Part shown: piece by piece, positions 9,569 to 19,570 of the stretch
Layout: each line of letters begins with the position of its first letter
How positions within the stretch are numbered: the stretch's first letter is position 1
DNA from: Lonsdalea britannica
GTDB lineage: Bacteria > Pseudomonadota > Gammaproteobacteria > Enterobacterales > Enterobacteriaceae
Direction: 5' to 3'
Length of the DNA: 64,000 nt
NCBI RefSeq assembly: GCF_946477055.1
Contig: NZ_CAMKXG010000001.1
Coordinates: 1-64,000, forward strand
Translations under genes and position numbers: made by a program
Notes under the pieces: model-generated
The model's input: the letters and a program-made list of their open reading frames with translations, nothing else
What the model was told of the DNA's origin: nothing
The model's database searches: none

Positions 9569-12475
9569 TTATTGGTGTGAAACCACGACCAGACGGATGG
9601 CGTCCAGACGCCAGTTTGCCTGTTCGAGATTCAGCAGCACCTGTTCCCGCTGGGTTTCCAGCGCCTGTAACTCGTCTTCGCGGATGTTGGGGTTGACCGC
9701 TTTGAGCGCCGTGAGGCGTTCCAGCTCGTGCCGCAGCGCTTTATCGGCGAACTGGGTGGCCGTCGCAATCACCTTCTGGGCCTGTTCGGCGACCAGCGGC
9801 TCCGCTTTTTGCAGCATGTCATGCACGTCAGGTTGGACGGCGTTCACCAGTTTGCTGGCGGTGTGGCGGTTGACCGCGGCCAGCTGGCGGTTGAAGCTTT
9901 CGAACTCCACCTGTGCGGCCAGATCGGTGCCTTTGCGATCCAGCAGGATGCGTACCGGCGTCGGCGGCAGGAAACGGGTGAGCTGCAGTTTTTTCGGCGC
10001 CTGCGCCTCTACCACATACACCAGTTCCGCCAGCAGCGTGCCGACCGGCAGCGCTTTGTTTTTCAGCAGTGATACGGCGCAGCTGCCGGTATCGCCGGAC
10101 AGGATCAGATCCAGTCCGTTGCGGATGAGCGGGTGCTCCCAACTGATGAACTGGGCGTCCTCGCGGGACAACGCCTGCTCGCGATCAAAGGTGATCGTGC
10201 AGCCGTCCTGAGACAAACCGGGGAAGTCCGGCACCAGCATGTGTTCCGACGGACGCAATACGATCAGGTTGTCGCTGCGATCTTCCTGATGGATACCGAT
10301 GATGTCGAACAGGTTAAGCGCGAAGTTGACCAGCGTGACGTCGTCGTCCTGCGCGGCGATATCGGTGGACAGTTTTTTCGCCTGTTCGCCGCCGTTGGAA
10401 TGCATTTCCAGCAGGCGGTCGCGACCCTGTTCCAGCTGGGCTTTCAGCGCATCGTGCTGCTCACGGCATTCGCGAATAAAGTCGTCGACGCCGTCCTGCT
10501 CTTCCGGATGAGCGAGCAGGCCGATCAGACGATCGTAATGGCTGTCGTAAATCGAGCGGCCGGTCGGGCAGGTATGTTCGAATGCGTCCAGACCTTCGTG
10601 ATACCAACGGACCAGCAGCGCCTGCGCGGTCTGTTCCAAATAAGGCACCAGGATTTGGATGTCATTTTCCTGACCGATACGATCCAGACGGCCGATGCGC
10701 TGCTCCAGCAGGTCAGGGTTGAACGGCAGATCGAACATCACCAGATGGCTGGCGAACTGGAAGTTGCGGCCTTCGGAGCCGATTTCGGAGCAGATCAGCA
10801 CCTGAGCGCCTTCCTCTTCCGAGGCAAAGTAGGCGGCAGCGCGGTCGCGTTCCAGAATCGATAGGCCTTCATGGAATACCGCGGCACGGATGGCTTCACG
10901 CGTCCGCAGCGCCTGTTCCAACTGCAGCGCCGAGGCGGCTTTGGCGCAGATCACCAGCACTTTCTCATCGCGATGGCTGGTCAGGTAGTCGAGCAGCCAC
11001 TCTACGCGCGGGTCGAAGCTCCACCAGGTGGCGTTTTCATCTTCGAACTGCTGATAAATTTGCTCGGGGTACAGCATGTCCTGAGCGCGCTTCTCGGAGG
11101 TTTTGGCGCCGGACATGATGCCGGAAACCTTGATCGCCGTCTGATACTGAGAAGGCAGCGGCAGCGGGATAGTCTGTAGCTGACGTTCCGGGAAGCCTTG
11201 TACGCCCTGACGGGTATTACGGAACAGCACGCGGCTGGTGCCGTGGCGGTCCATCAGCAGGGTGATGAGCTCTTCGCGCGCTGAACGCGCTGCATCCTCG
11301 TCCGAGGCGTTGATGGCTTGCAGCAGTTCGCTGATGTCCTGTCCGCCCAGCAGCGACGTCAGCGCCTGAAGATCCTCCGGGCTGGCCTCGTCACCGGTCA
11401 GCAGCTGGGTCACCGCATCGGCCACCGGCTGATAGCGCTGCTGCTCAGCCACAAATTCGGCGTAGTCGTGGAAGCGGTTCGGGTCCAGCAGACGCAGACG
11501 GGCGAAGTGACTTTCCTGACCGAGCTGTTCCGGCGTCGCGGTCAACAGCAGAACCGCCGGGGTGACGCTCGCCAGTCGCTCGATGGCCTGATACTGCGGG
11601 CTCGGCTCGGCTTCGCTCCAGGTGAGGTGATGCGCTTCGTCGACCACCAGCAGGTCCCAGTTGGCGTTGGCCAGCTGTTCAAAACGTTTCGGGTTGCGTT
11701 GGACAAAGCTCAGCGAACAGATGATCAGCTGCTCGGTTTCAAACGGGTTGCTGCTATCCAGCAATGCTTCGGCGTAGCGCTCGTCGTCGAACAGTGAGAA
11801 CAGCAGGTTGAAGCGGCGCAGCATTTCCACCAGCCACTGGTGCTGTAGGGTTTCCGGCACCACGATCAGTACGCGTTCGGCACGGCCTGACAGCAGCTGT
11901 TGATGGATGATCATCCCGGCTTCGATGGTTTTTCCCAGACCCACTTCATCCGCCAGCAGAACGCGCGGCGCATGGCGCTGGCCGACTTCGTGCGCGACAT
12001 ACAGCTGGTGGGGGATCAGGCTGGCGCGCATCCCGCGTAAACCGTTCCACGGCTGCTGGGCCTGAGCGTGCAGGTGCTGACGGGCGCGATAGCGCAGGGC
12101 AAAGCGGTCCATCCGGTCAAGCTGGCCGGCGAACAGGCGATCCTGCGGCTTATTGAAGGTCAGCTTGCTGTCCAGAAACACTTCGCGCAGCAGGGCGGGC
12201 GTTTCATCGTCGAGCCGCAGGCCGATATACGTGCGCAGACCGTTTTCGTCGATGATTTCGTCGACCTGCATCTGCCAGCCCTCATGGCTGGTGACGGTAT
12301 CGCCCGGATTGAACATGACCCGGGTGATGGGGGCATCATTGCGGGAGTAGAGGCGATTCTCGCCGCTGGCTGGGAACAGCAGGGTAACCATTCTGGCATC
12401 AACCGCCACTACCGTTCCCAATCCTAATTCGCTTTCTGTGTCGCTGATCCAGCGCTGACCAAGTGTAAAAGGCAT
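9569..12475 (-). CDS. rapA: RNA polymerase-associated Swi2/Snf2 ATPase RapA (HepA)
   Basis: RapA binds core RNA polymerase and uses ATP to recycle stalled post-termination complexes. N-terminal Tudor-like domains are followed by the two helicase lobes: Walker A in [11 protein letters not shown] near residue 175, the DEAH box near 280 and the QxxGRxxRxGQ-type motif ([10 protein letters not shown]) near 595. Length 968 is the same as in E. coli. It is followed by rluA and preceded by a 420 bp gene-free gap before polB. Confidence 0.98.
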   Translation of the reverse strand: MPFTLGQRWISDTESELGLGTVVAVDARMVTLLFPASGENRLYSRNDAPITRVMFNPGDTVTSHEGWQMQVDEIIDENGLRTYIGLRLDDETPALLREVFLDSKLTFNKPQDRLFAGQLDRMDRFALRYRARQHLHAQAQQPWNGLRGMRASLIPHQLYVAHEVGQRHAPRVLLADEVGLGKTIEAGMIIHQQLLSGRAERVLIVVPETLQHQWLVEMLRRFNLLFSLFDDERYAEALLDSSNPFETEQLIICSLSFVQRNPKRFEQLANANWDLLVVDEAHHLTWSEAEPSPQYQAIERLASVTPAVLLLTATPEQLGQESHFARLRLLDPNRFHDYAEFVAEQQRYQPVADAVTQLLTGDEASPEDLQALTSLLGGQDISELLQAINASDEDAARSAREELITLLMDRHGTSRVLFRNTRQGVQGFPERQLQTIPLPLPSQYQTAIKVSGIMSGAKTSEKRAQDMLYPEQIYQQFEDENATWWSFDPRVEWLLDYLTSHRDEKVLVICAKAASALQLEQALRTREAIRAAVFHEGLSILERDRAAAYFASEEEGAQVLICSEIGSEGRNFQFASHLVMFDLPFNPDLLEQRIGRLDRIGQENDIQILVPYLEQTAQALLVRWYHEGLDAFEHTCPTGRSIYDSHYDRLIGLLAHPEEQDGVDDFIRECREQHDALKAQLEQGRDRLLEMHSNGGEQAKKLSTDIAAQDDDVTLVNFALNLFDIIGIHQEDRSDNLIVLRPSEHMLVPDFPGLSQDGCTITFDREQALSREDAQFISWEHPLIRNGLDLILSGDTGSCAVSLLKNKALPVGTLLAELVYVVEAQAPKKLQLTRFLPPTPVRILLDRKGTDLAAQVEFESFNRQLAAVNRHTASKLVNAVQPDVHDMLQKAEPLVAEQAQKVIATATQFADKALRHELERLTALKAVNPNIREDELQALETQREQVLLNLEQANWRLDAIRLVVVSHQ

Positions 12476-12896
12476 ATGTGCTTAGCTCGATACTCGTCGT
12501 TGTCGAAAATTGTCTGAATGACAGTCATTGTCGGCCGCCCTGCCGGGAAAAAGGCGTAAATGCTGCATTGCCCGTCGTGGTATGGCAGGCGCCCGGTCGG
12601 CATGACCCGTGTTGTTATGTGTGAGTTAGCGATGTCCGCCGTCATTTGCGAGCGCGCTGACGGCCTGTCGGCGCGATAGGCGAAAGTCGCCCCGCTACGT
12701 GTGCGCCGCTCGCGCATTCGATGACGTTGGCCTGAAAGGCCTGCGCTAGGCGCCGTCCTGCGCGGATACGGCCCGAATCTGAATGCATGGGCTGACGACA
12801 GCGCAAGGTCTTATCGAAAATACCGCCGGATTCGGAAAGGGCGTTATGGTACTGGATGGACGCGCGTTCGTCACCTGCCAAACCGCCGTCGGTGCA
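12476..12896. other. Gene-free spacer between rapA and polB
   Basis: About 420 bp separate the rapA start from the polB stop, although both genes point the same way. Reading all frames gives only short ORFs without recognisable domains or good ribosome binding sites, and I saw no clear tRNA, terminator or repeat. The rapA promoter must lie in the left part. It could be a decayed gene, but nothing in it can be named. Confidence 0.5.
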
Positions 12897-15272
12897 TCAA
12901 AATAGCCCCATTTGTCCGGTGACCAGCATCGTAAAATCGTCGTGCAGGAAGGGCAAAATCCCATCCGCCACCGGCTGTAGCTGTTTCTCGACGTAGTGTG
13001 GGTAATCCAGCGGCGAATGGCGAGTTTCCAGCGGTTCAGGCCCGTTGACGGTCATGACGTAGCTGATCCAGCCGCCGTTTTGATACTGGAGCGGACGCCC
13101 ATGCTCACGGTTGTACTCGTCGGCCATTCGGGCGGCGCGTACCTGAGGCGGAACATTGCGCTGGTATTCGCTGAGTTTGTGGCGTAGCCGCTTGCGGTAG
13201 ACCAGCTGGTCATCCCACTCGCCGTCCTGCGTTTTGCGCACGTACTCGCGCACCCACTCCTGATAGTCTTCGCGCCGGAAAATCCGCGCGTAGAGCTGCT
13301 GCTGAAACTGCTGCGCGAGAGGCGTCCAGTCGCTGCGCACGGTTTCCAGCCCTTTGAACACCAGTTGCGGCTCGCCGCTGGCGTTCAACGTAAGTCCGGC
13401 GTAGCGCTTTTTACTGCCCTGTTCCGCGCCGCGAATCGTGGGCATCAGGAAACGCTGATAATGGGTTTCGTACTCCAACTCCAGTGCGCACTCAAGACCC
13501 TGAGTCTGCGCCAGATGCTCGCGCCACCATGCGTTCACATACTGCACCAGTTCCCGGCCGATGGCGTCCGCTTCCTGATCGTTGTGAGCGTGATTGAGCC
13601 AGACGAACGTCGAGTCAGTATCGCCGTAAATCACCTGATAGCCGCGCGCTTCAATCAGCGCCTGCGTTTGCTGCATGATGTCATGCCCGCGCAGGGTGAT
13701 GGAGGAGGCCAGTCGGGGATCGAAGAAACGGCAGCCGCTTGAGCCCAGTACGCCGTAGAAGGCATTCATGATGATTTTGAGCGCCTGCGACAACGGCTTG
13801 TTGCCGCTGCGTTTCGCCGCCTCGCGTTCCTGCCAGATGCTGTCGACAATCGCGGGCAGACAGTGCTGCTCGCGGGAAAACCATGCGCCCCGGTAGCCCT
13901 CAACCGCATGCTGTTCGTCCGGGTGCCGCATCCCGACGGTCAGTCCGACGGGGTCGATCAGAAAGGTGCGAATGATGGAGGGGTACAGGCTTTTATAATC
14001 CAGTACCAGCACGGAGTCGTACAAGCCCGGACGGGAGTTCATGACGAAGCCGCCGGGACTGGCTTCCGGTGGGATCTCGCCAAGGTTGGGGGCAACGAAG
14101 CCTGCCCGGTGCATCCGGGGCAGATAGAGATGGGTGAACGCCGCCACGGAGCCGCCGCTGCGGTCTGCCGCCAGACCGGTGAGGCTGGCGCGTTCCAGCA
14201 GGAACGGCAGTAGTTCGGTCTTGTCGAAGATGCGCGTGACCAGCTCGCAGTCTTTCAGGTTGTAGTGGGCGAGGGCGGGTTTGTCTTCGGCGAAGCGACG
14301 GTCGATCTCATCCATCCGCTGGTAGGGGTTATCCATCGCCTTACCCTCGCCCAGCAGCGTCTGCGAGACGAACTCCAGGCTGAAAGAGGCGAAGTTCCAG
14401 GTGGCGGACTTGAGCGCTTCAATACCGTCGACAATCAGTCGTCCGGGCGCGCTGGCGAAAAAGTGCCCCTGTTTGTAGCCGTGTTCCCGCCACTCCAGCT
14501 CCGCCTGCTGACGGCCCAGCCGCAAGGGAATGCCGTAGCGTTCGGCGTGTTTTTGCAACACCCGCAGGTCGAACTGCACCAGATTCCAGCCGACGATCAG
14601 ATCGGGATCGTACTGCTGGATCCAGTGGTTGAGCTGCTCTAGCAGCTGGGGGCGGCTGGTCGCATACGTCAGCGTGAGGTCGCCCGCGTCAGCCGGGTTG
14701 CCGTTGGGCGGACCCAGCATAAACACCTGCCGCTGGCCGCAGCCTTCAAGACCGATGCAGTACAGCTCGCCGTGGCGGTTAGTTTCGATATCCAGCGACA
14801 CCATGCGCAGCGGCGGACGATAGTGCGGTTCGGGTTTCATTCTGGCATTGATGAGACGTCCTTCCGGCCCGGCGTCGCCATCGAACCAGACAGGCGCCGT
14901 AATGAAACGCTCCATCAGGAAACGCTCTGGCGGGCGAATGTCCGCTTCATAAACCGGTATGCCGACCTCCTGCAGCCGTTTCTCAATACGCTGTAGCTGG
15001 CGATATTGCGGGCAGTAGAGGCCGAGCAGATCTTCGTGGTGGAAACTCTTCATCCCCAGCGGATGCAGTTCGGCCTTTCTCTCGCCGCTCAGCGCGGCGC
15101 GGACGTCCGCTTCGTGTCGGGCCGGAACGAACGCGACGGCCTGTTGCAGAGGAAGGCGCACCCGCTGCGGGCCGTCATCGGTGGCGAGCCAGAACTCGAC
15201 CTGAATGCCGGCCGGCGTATCTTGCCAATGACGGGTGAGCACAAAGCCCTGACGCGGGGAGGAAGCAGTCAT
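12897..15272 (-). CDS. polB: DNA polymerase II (family B)
   Basis: SOS-inducible replicative-restart and translesion polymerase with proofreading. Exonuclease motif I ([11 protein letters not shown]) lies near residue 165, polymerase motif A ([10 protein letters not shown]) near 427 and motif C (YGDTDS) near 550; the protein ends in GQMGLF, a beta-clamp-binding-type tail like E. coli GQLGLF. The start chosen ([10 protein letters not shown]) gives 791 residues against 783 in E. coli. An ATG 33 bp upstream would begin almost at the expected transcript start and lacks a ribosome site. A degenerate LexA site lies just upstream. Confidence 0.97.
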   Translation of the reverse strand: MTASSPRQGFVLTRHWQDTPAGIQVEFWLATDDGPQRVRLPLQQAVAFVPARHEADVRAALSGERKAELHPLGMKSFHHEDLLGLYCPQYRQLQRIEKRLQEVGIPVYEADIRPPERFLMERFITAPVWFDGDAGPEGRLINARMKPEPHYRPPLRMVSLDIETNRHGELYCIGLEGCGQRQVFMLGPPNGNPADAGDLTLTYATSRPQLLEQLNHWIQQYDPDLIVGWNLVQFDLRVLQKHAERYGIPLRLGRQQAELEWREHGYKQGHFFASAPGRLIVDGIEALKSATWNFASFSLEFVSQTLLGEGKAMDNPYQRMDEIDRRFAEDKPALAHYNLKDCELVTRIFDKTELLPFLLERASLTGLAADRSGGSVAAFTHLYLPRMHRAGFVAPNLGEIPPEASPGGFVMNSRPGLYDSVLVLDYKSLYPSIIRTFLIDPVGLTVGMRHPDEQHAVEGYRGAWFSREQHCLPAIVDSIWQEREAAKRSGNKPLSQALKIIMNAFYGVLGSSGCRFFDPRLASSITLRGHDIMQQTQALIEARGYQVIYGDTDSTFVWLNHAHNDQEADAIGRELVQYVNAWWREHLAQTQGLECALELEYETHYQRFLMPTIRGAEQGSKKRYAGLTLNASGEPQLVFKGLETVRSDWTPLAQQFQQQLYARIFRREDYQEWVREYVRKTQDGEWDDQLVYRKRLRHKLSEYQRNVPPQVRAARMADEYNREHGRPLQYQNGGWISYVMTVNGPEPLETRHSPLDYPHYVEKQLQPVADGILPFLHDDFTMLVTGQMGLF

Positions 15273-15310
15273 AACCTCAGGCCGTATGAAGAAGAAAGTC
15301 GTCATTAAGT

Positions 15311-15326
15311 GTGGTTATTTATACAG
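15311..15326 (-). promoter_or_regulatory. Probable LexA (SOS) box of polB
   Basis: On the minus strand the site reads CTGTATAAATAACCAC. The left half matches the LexA core CTGT-N8-ACAG perfectly and the right half is degenerate; a TATAAA that could be the -10 element lies inside it. polB is a classical SOS gene whose E. coli operator is likewise asymmetric, which supports the call. Confidence 0.55.
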
Positions 15327-15522
15327 TGGTTGTCCAGCCTTTTTCGCCTGCCACCTGGTGAGGCAACGCTGACAATCGCGGTGCGTCCGGCGTCCGAATG
15401 ATTGATTTGTCTTATGAATGCCGGGGCAATATGCGCACCATGCGAAAGCAGCGCAGGGTGCTTGTGGTGCAACTGACGCCCGTCGCCGCCGTTTAAGGCA
15501 ATCACTTCCTGTTATGTCTGAT

Positions 15523-15535
15523 TTATTAATTGATT
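15523..15535 (-). promoter_or_regulatory. IHF-like site
   Basis: The minus strand reads AATCAATTAATAA, one mismatch from the IHF core WATCAA-N4-TTR, in a run of A/T bases. It lies 28-40 bp upstream of the sigma-54 -24 element, the usual place for IHF to bend DNA between an enhancer-bound activator and sigma-54 polymerase. Confidence 0.4.
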
Positions 15536-15562
15536 AATAACGTGTTTATCCGCCCCGGCTTA

Positions 15563-15579
15563 TTGGCATGGTAATTGCT
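15563..15579 (+). promoter_or_regulatory. Sigma-54 (RpoN) promoter of the liv-like ABC operon
   Basis: TTGGCATGGTAATTGCT fits the consensus TTGGCACG-N4-TTGCT with one mismatch and has the invariant GG and GC with the required 10 bp between them. Transcription would start near 15590. It points at the substrate-binding-protein gene. Confidence 0.75.
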
Positions 15580-15694
15580 GATTTTCCCATTGTGGTGCGG
15601 GTTGTGCCCGTGCGCATTTTTGCTGGCTATAGCCCTATACACAGCTTCATTTCACGATGGGAACGTAACCCACTATTCATTGACGAGGCGGAAC

Positions 15695-16831
15695 ATGAAG
15701 AGAAGAGTTTTCAAAACAACGATAGCGGCAGTCTGTGTGTCCTCTGCGCTGGCGGCCGCGAATGTCATGGCGGACGAAGTCAAAATCGGTGTTGTGCTGC
15801 CCTTGAGCGGCGCGTTGAGCGGTTATGGCCAGCCTTCTCAGAAAGGGGTGGATCTGATTAATGCCATGGAGCCGAAGCTGGCGAACGGCGACACCGTCAA
15901 GCTGATTATCATCGATGACAAGAGCGACAAGGTGGAAGCCGCCAACGCCATGCAGCGTCTGGTCTCCAGCGACAAAGTGGATGCGGTGATCGGCGAGGTG
16001 ACGTCGACCAATACGCTGGCGATGACCAAGATGGCGGAAGACACCAAAACGCCGCTGATTTCCCCGACAGCGACCAACGACCGCGTCACCCGCAATCGCG
16101 AGTACGTCAGCCGGGTGTGCTTCTCCGACAGCTTCCAGGGGGTGGTCGGCGCCAACTTGGCCAGCCGCGATCTGAAGGCCAAGAAAGCGGCCATCATGTT
16201 CGACAGCAGCAACGACTACTCGGTCGGTCTGGCGCGCGCCTTCCGCAATCAGTTTGTGAAAAACGGCGGCACTATCGCTGTCGAAGTGCAGGCGCCGGGC
16301 GGCAGCAAAGATTTCAAAGCGCAGCTTTCCACCGTGAAATCGCATAACGTCGATATGATCTACATGCCGATTTACTACACAGAAGGCGCGCTGATTGCGG
16401 TACAGGCCAAGCAGCTGGGACTGAAAGTGCCGGTGGTGGGCGGCGATGGTCTGGCGGCCGATCCGATCTTCTTCAAACTCGGTCAGGATGCAGTGGAAGG
16501 CTACATGACCACCGACTACTACTCGCCGAATGCGAAAGAGCAGACGCCGGACGGCGAGAAGTTCATTCAGGCGTGGACCGCCAAATATAAAGAACCGACC
16601 CACACCTGGGGCGCGATGACGGCAGACGCCTACAAGATGATTATTGCGGCGATGAACAAGTGTAGCGACCCGCACGACCGCGTCTGTGTGAACAAAAACC
16701 TGCGTGCGACCACCAACTTTACCGGCATTACAGGGACGCTGACCCTGAAAGGCGGCGATGCTATCCGCCCTGCGGTCATCAACGAAGTCAAGAACGGGCA
16801 GCTGGCGTTCAAAACGGTGGTCAATCCTTAA
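15695..16831 (+). CDS. Periplasmic binding protein of a branched-chain-amino-acid-type ABC transporter
   Basis: Type I periplasmic binding protein of the LivJ/LivK family, 378 residues. The chosen ATG (MKRRVFKTTIAAVC) gives a signal peptide cleaved after NVMA, before DEVKIGVVLPLSG, and is preceded by GAGGCGG; an upstream in-frame ATG at 15575 would add 40 residues before the signal. The fold phrases IGEVTSTNT, TPLISPTATN and YSVGLARAF are typical. A cysteine pair near the C terminus (NKCSDPHDRVCVNKN) probably forms a disulfide loop. It is the first gene of a five-gene transporter operon. The substrate is unproven: leucine-type amino acids, another amino acid, or an amide are all possible for this family. 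Confidence 0.9.
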   Translation: MKRRVFKTTIAAVCVSSALAAANVMADEVKIGVVLPLSGALSGYGQPSQKGVDLINAMEPKLANGDTVKLIIIDDKSDKVEAANAMQRLVSSDKVDAVIGEVTSTNTLAMTKMAEDTKTPLISPTATNDRVTRNREYVSRVCFSDSFQGVVGANLASRDLKAKKAAIMFDSSNDYSVGLARAFRNQFVKNGGTIAVEVQAPGGSKDFKAQLSTVKSHNVDMIYMPIYYTEGALIAVQAKQLGLKVPVVGGDGLAADPIFFKLGQDAVEGYMTTDYYSPNAKEQTPDGEKFIQAWTAKYKEPTHTWGAMTADAYKMIIAAMNKCSDPHDRVCVNKNLRATTNFTGITGTLTLKGGDAIRPAVINEVKNGQLAFKTVVNP

Positions 16832-16858
16832 TCGGTGGGATGTAGTAAGGAGCGCACA

Positions 16859-17758
16859 ATGGATTTTGCCGTTTTTTTACAGCAGGTGGTCAATGGCATG
16901 AGCCTTGGCAGTATGTATGCGCTGATCGCGATTGGTTACACCATGGTGTATGGCGTACTACGGCTGATCAACTTCGCCCATGCGGATATCATGATGGTCG
17001 GCGCCTTTCTGGCGCTGATCGCCTTTACCTCCTTCGGGCTGCCTTTCGGGGCAGCGATTCTATTCTCGGTGCTGGTCTCGGCCCTGCTTGGGGTCGCCAT
17101 CGATCGCATCGCCTATCGCCCGCTGCGGCAGGCGTCCAAAATTTCCATGCTGATCACCGCAATCGGCGTCAGCTTCTTTCTGGAGAACCTCTTCAACGTC
17201 GTATTCGGCGGCAGCCCGCGATTCTTTGAATCGCCGCCGTTTTTCAACAAAACAGTGACGATCGGCCACATCGTGATCACGCAGGTGGCGTGGATGGTGC
17301 CGCTGATCACCTTGGTGCTGTTGGCGATCATTCTGTTCATTCTGTACCGCACCCGACAGGGGATGGCGATCCGCGCGGTGGCATTTGATGTGAATACCGT
17401 TCGCCTGATGGGCATTGATGCCAACCACATCATTTCGCTGGTGTTTGCGCTAGGGAGCGCGCTGGCGTCGCTGGGCGGCGTGTTCTATGCCATCAGCTAC
17501 CCGACCATCGATCCGCTGATGGGGGTTTTGATCGGCCTGAAAGCTTTCGCCGCGGCGGTATTGGGCGGAATTGGCAGCGTGACCGGGGCGGTCATCGGCG
17601 GCTTTATTCTGGGCTTTACCGAAGTGGTGGCGGTCGCCGTTTTCCCGGAGTTGGGCGGGTACAAAGATGCTTTCGCCTTCATGTTTCTTATTTTGGTGCT
17701 GCTGTTCAGACCGGTGGGCATCATGGGTGATGAACGACTGGAAAGGAGCCGCTTCTGA
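16859..17758 (+). CDS. ABC transporter permease, LivH type
   Basis: Inner-membrane permease of the branched-chain amino acid family, 299 residues, with about eight hydrophobic segments and the family signature NGMSLGSMYALIAIGYTMVYG (key residues near 14-34) plus GLKAFAAAVLGGIGS, the EAA-like ATPase-contact loop. The start is the ATG after AAGGAGCG; an upstream ATG at 16835 adds eight unsupported residues. The stop overlaps the next permease start (TGATG). It pairs with the following LivM-type protein. Confidence 0.92.
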   Translation: MDFAVFLQQVVNGMSLGSMYALIAIGYTMVYGVLRLINFAHADIMMVGAFLALIAFTSFGLPFGAAILFSVLVSALLGVAIDRIAYRPLRQASKISMLITAIGVSFFLENLFNVVFGGSPRFFESPPFFNKTVTIGHIVITQVAWMVPLITLVLLAIILFILYRTRQGMAIRAVAFDVNTVRLMGIDANHIISLVFALGSALASLGGVFYAISYPTIDPLMGVLIGLKAFAAAVLGGIGSVTGAVIGGFILGFTEVVAVAVFPELGGYKDAFAFMFLILVLLFRPVGIMGDERLERSRF

Positions 17759-18801
17759 TGAGAATGCCGCAGACCTCCTCTTCGCTGCTGTTGTGCTATA
17801 TCGTCTTGTTCGCGCTGGCTTTTTTAGGGCTTTTTACCCTGCAAAACGCGTTCAATGATTATGTGCTTCGCATTATCTGCAACATCTTTATCTTCATGAT
17901 CCTGGCGGTCAGCTACAACCTGATCAACGGGGTCACCGGCCAGCTGTCGTTGGAGCCGAACGGTTTTGTTGCCATCGGCGCTTACGTCACGGCGCTATTG
18001 TTGCTGACCGCAGACAACAAAACGGACATGTTCGAAATGGCGTCGCCCAGTCCGTTCATTCTGGCCCTGCACACGACGTTTCTGCCTGCGCTGGTCATCA
18101 GCGGCATCTGCGCCGCGGTGGTGGCCGTCTGTCTGTCGTTCCCGGTCTTTCGCGTACGGGGCGATTATCTGGCGATCGTCACACTGGGCTTTGGTTTCAT
18201 TATCAAGATCCTGGCGATCAACAACCCGCAAATCACCAATGGCGCTATCGGACTGAATGAGATCCCGCAGGCGGATCATATTCTGTACTGGTGCGGGTTC
18301 ATTGCGATCGTCGCCGTGCTGTTCGTCCTGCAGCTGGTCTACTCCAAGTATGGAAGGGCGATGAAGGCGGTGCGCGATGACGAAGATGCCGCGATTGCGA
18401 TGGGCATCAATACCTTCCGCATCAAAACCTGCGCTTTTGCGACCAGCGCCTTTTTTGAAGGTATCGGCGGCGGCCTGTTGGCCTCGCTGCTCACCATCAT
18501 CTCTCCGGATCTGTTCGACTTTATGCTGACCTTCCAGCTGTTGATCATCATTGTGCTGGGCGGATTGGGCAGCACCACCGGCGCGATCCTCGGGACGATC
18601 GTCGTGGTGGGCAGCGGCGAGTGGCTGCGCTTCCTCGATCAGCCGCTGACGCTGTTCGGTCAGGATCTGGGATCGCATCCCGGCCTGCGTATGGTGGTGT
18701 TCTCGCTGGTGCTGTTGATCATCATGCTGTTCGCACGCGAAGGGCTGCTGGGCAAACGGGAAATTTGGGAAATACGTGGGAGGCGTCAGAATGGCAAATG
18801 A
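17758..18801 (+). CDS. ABC transporter permease, LivM type
   Basis: Second permease of the heterodimeric channel, 347 residues, with nine or more hydrophobic stretches and the LivM hallmarks NLINGVTGQLSLEPNGFVAIGAY and VRDDEDAAIAMGI (substrate family hallmark, EAA loop). It overlaps the LivH-type gene by one base and the ATPase gene by 11 bp, so the operon is translationally coupled throughout. Confidence 0.92.
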   Translation: MRMPQTSSSLLLCYIVLFALAFLGLFTLQNAFNDYVLRIICNIFIFMILAVSYNLINGVTGQLSLEPNGFVAIGAYVTALLLLTADNKTDMFEMASPSPFILALHTTFLPALVISGICAAVVAVCLSFPVFRVRGDYLAIVTLGFGFIIKILAINNPQITNGAIGLNEIPQADHILYWCGFIAIVAVLFVLQLVYSKYGRAMKAVRDDEDAAIAMGINTFRIKTCAFATSAFFEGIGGGLLASLLTIISPDLFDFMLTFQLLIIIVLGGLGSTTGAILGTIVVVGSGEWLRFLDQPLTLFGQDLGSHPGLRMVVFSLVLLIIMLFAREGLLGKREIWEIRGRRQNGK

Positions 18802-19570
18802 GGCACTACTTCGCGTTGCGGACGTCACCATGCAATTTGGCGGACTGCGCGCCATTGACGGCGTTAGCTTTCACATTGCGCCTGCGGAGATCTTCGGTTT
18901 GATCGGGCCGAATGGCGCGGGCAAAACCACGCTATTCAACGTGATTACGGCCAACTACAAGCCAACCGGCGGCACGGTGGAACTGGAGTCTCAGGCGCTG
19001 ACCGGGTTGAAACCGAATCAGGTGGTGAACCGGGGGATCGCCAGAACGTTCCAGAACATCCGGTTGTTTCCGTCCATGACGGTGCTCGACAACGTGTTGA
19101 TCGGACTCGATCGCTTTATTCATTACTCTTTCCTCGAAGCCGCCCTGCGCTGCGGGCGTTTCTTCACGGCGGAGAAACGTGCGCGGGAAAAGGCGATGCA
19201 GCTGCTGGACTATATCGGCATCGCCGAACACGCCCATTCGCTGGCGACCAATCTGAGTTACGGCAATCAGCGTAAGGTGGAAATTGCGCGGGCGCTGGCG
19301 ACGTCGCCCAAGCTGCTGTTGCTGGACGAGCCTGCCGCAGGGATGAACCCCCGCGAGACGGCGGAACTGGCGCAGCTGATTTTCAAAATGCGAAAGGACT
19401 TTGGACTGACGGTGTTGTTGATTGAACATGATATGTCGTTTGTGAACTCCCTGTGCGAGCGGGTGATGGTGCTGGACTACGGCAAGGCGCTGTTTAGCGG
19501 CACGCCGAATGAAGCCATCAACCATCCTGACGTCATCGCCGCGTATCTGGGGGACATTGATTATGCTTAA
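18791..19570 (+). CDS. livG: ABC transporter ATP-binding protein, LivG type
   Basis: Cytoplasmic ATPase, 259 residues. Walker A (GPNGAGKTT) is at residues 39-47, the signature is the LivG-type LSYGNQRKVEIARAL, and Walker B is LLLLDEPAAGMNP. The start MANEALLRV is chosen because the in-frame ATG five codons earlier lies deeper in the LivM gene and lacks a ribosome site. The symbol names the family; orthology with E. coli livG is not implied by position. Confidence 0.9.
   Translation: MANEALLRVADVTMQFGGLRAIDGVSFHIAPAEIFGLIGPNGAGKTTLFNVITANYKPTGGTVELESQALTGLKPNQVVNRGIARTFQNIRLFPSMTVLDNVLIGLDRFIHYSFLEAALRCGRFFTAEKRAREKAMQLLDYIGIAEHAHSLATNLSYGNQRKVEIARALATSPKLLLLDEPAAGMNPRETAELAQLIFKMRKDFGLTVLLIEHDMSFVNSLCERVMVLDYGKALFSGTPNEAINHPDVIAAYLGDIDYA

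Larger units (their letters stand above)
15327..15694. other. Divergent intergenic region polB / liv-like operon
   Basis: No gene is visible in these roughly 370 bp. It holds the polB upstream region on the left and, on the right, the regulatory elements of the ABC operon: NtrC-like half-sites (GCACCA at 15435-15440, TGGTGCA at 15465-15471), an A/T-rich IHF-like site and a sigma-54 promoter. The leader from the predicted start site to the first ATG is about 105 nt. Confidence 0.6.

Noticed and set aside
15677-16675. A 332-codon frame antisense to the binding-protein gene
   Set aside because: The opposite strand encodes a clear signal peptide and a typical binding-protein fold; this frame has no recognisable features.
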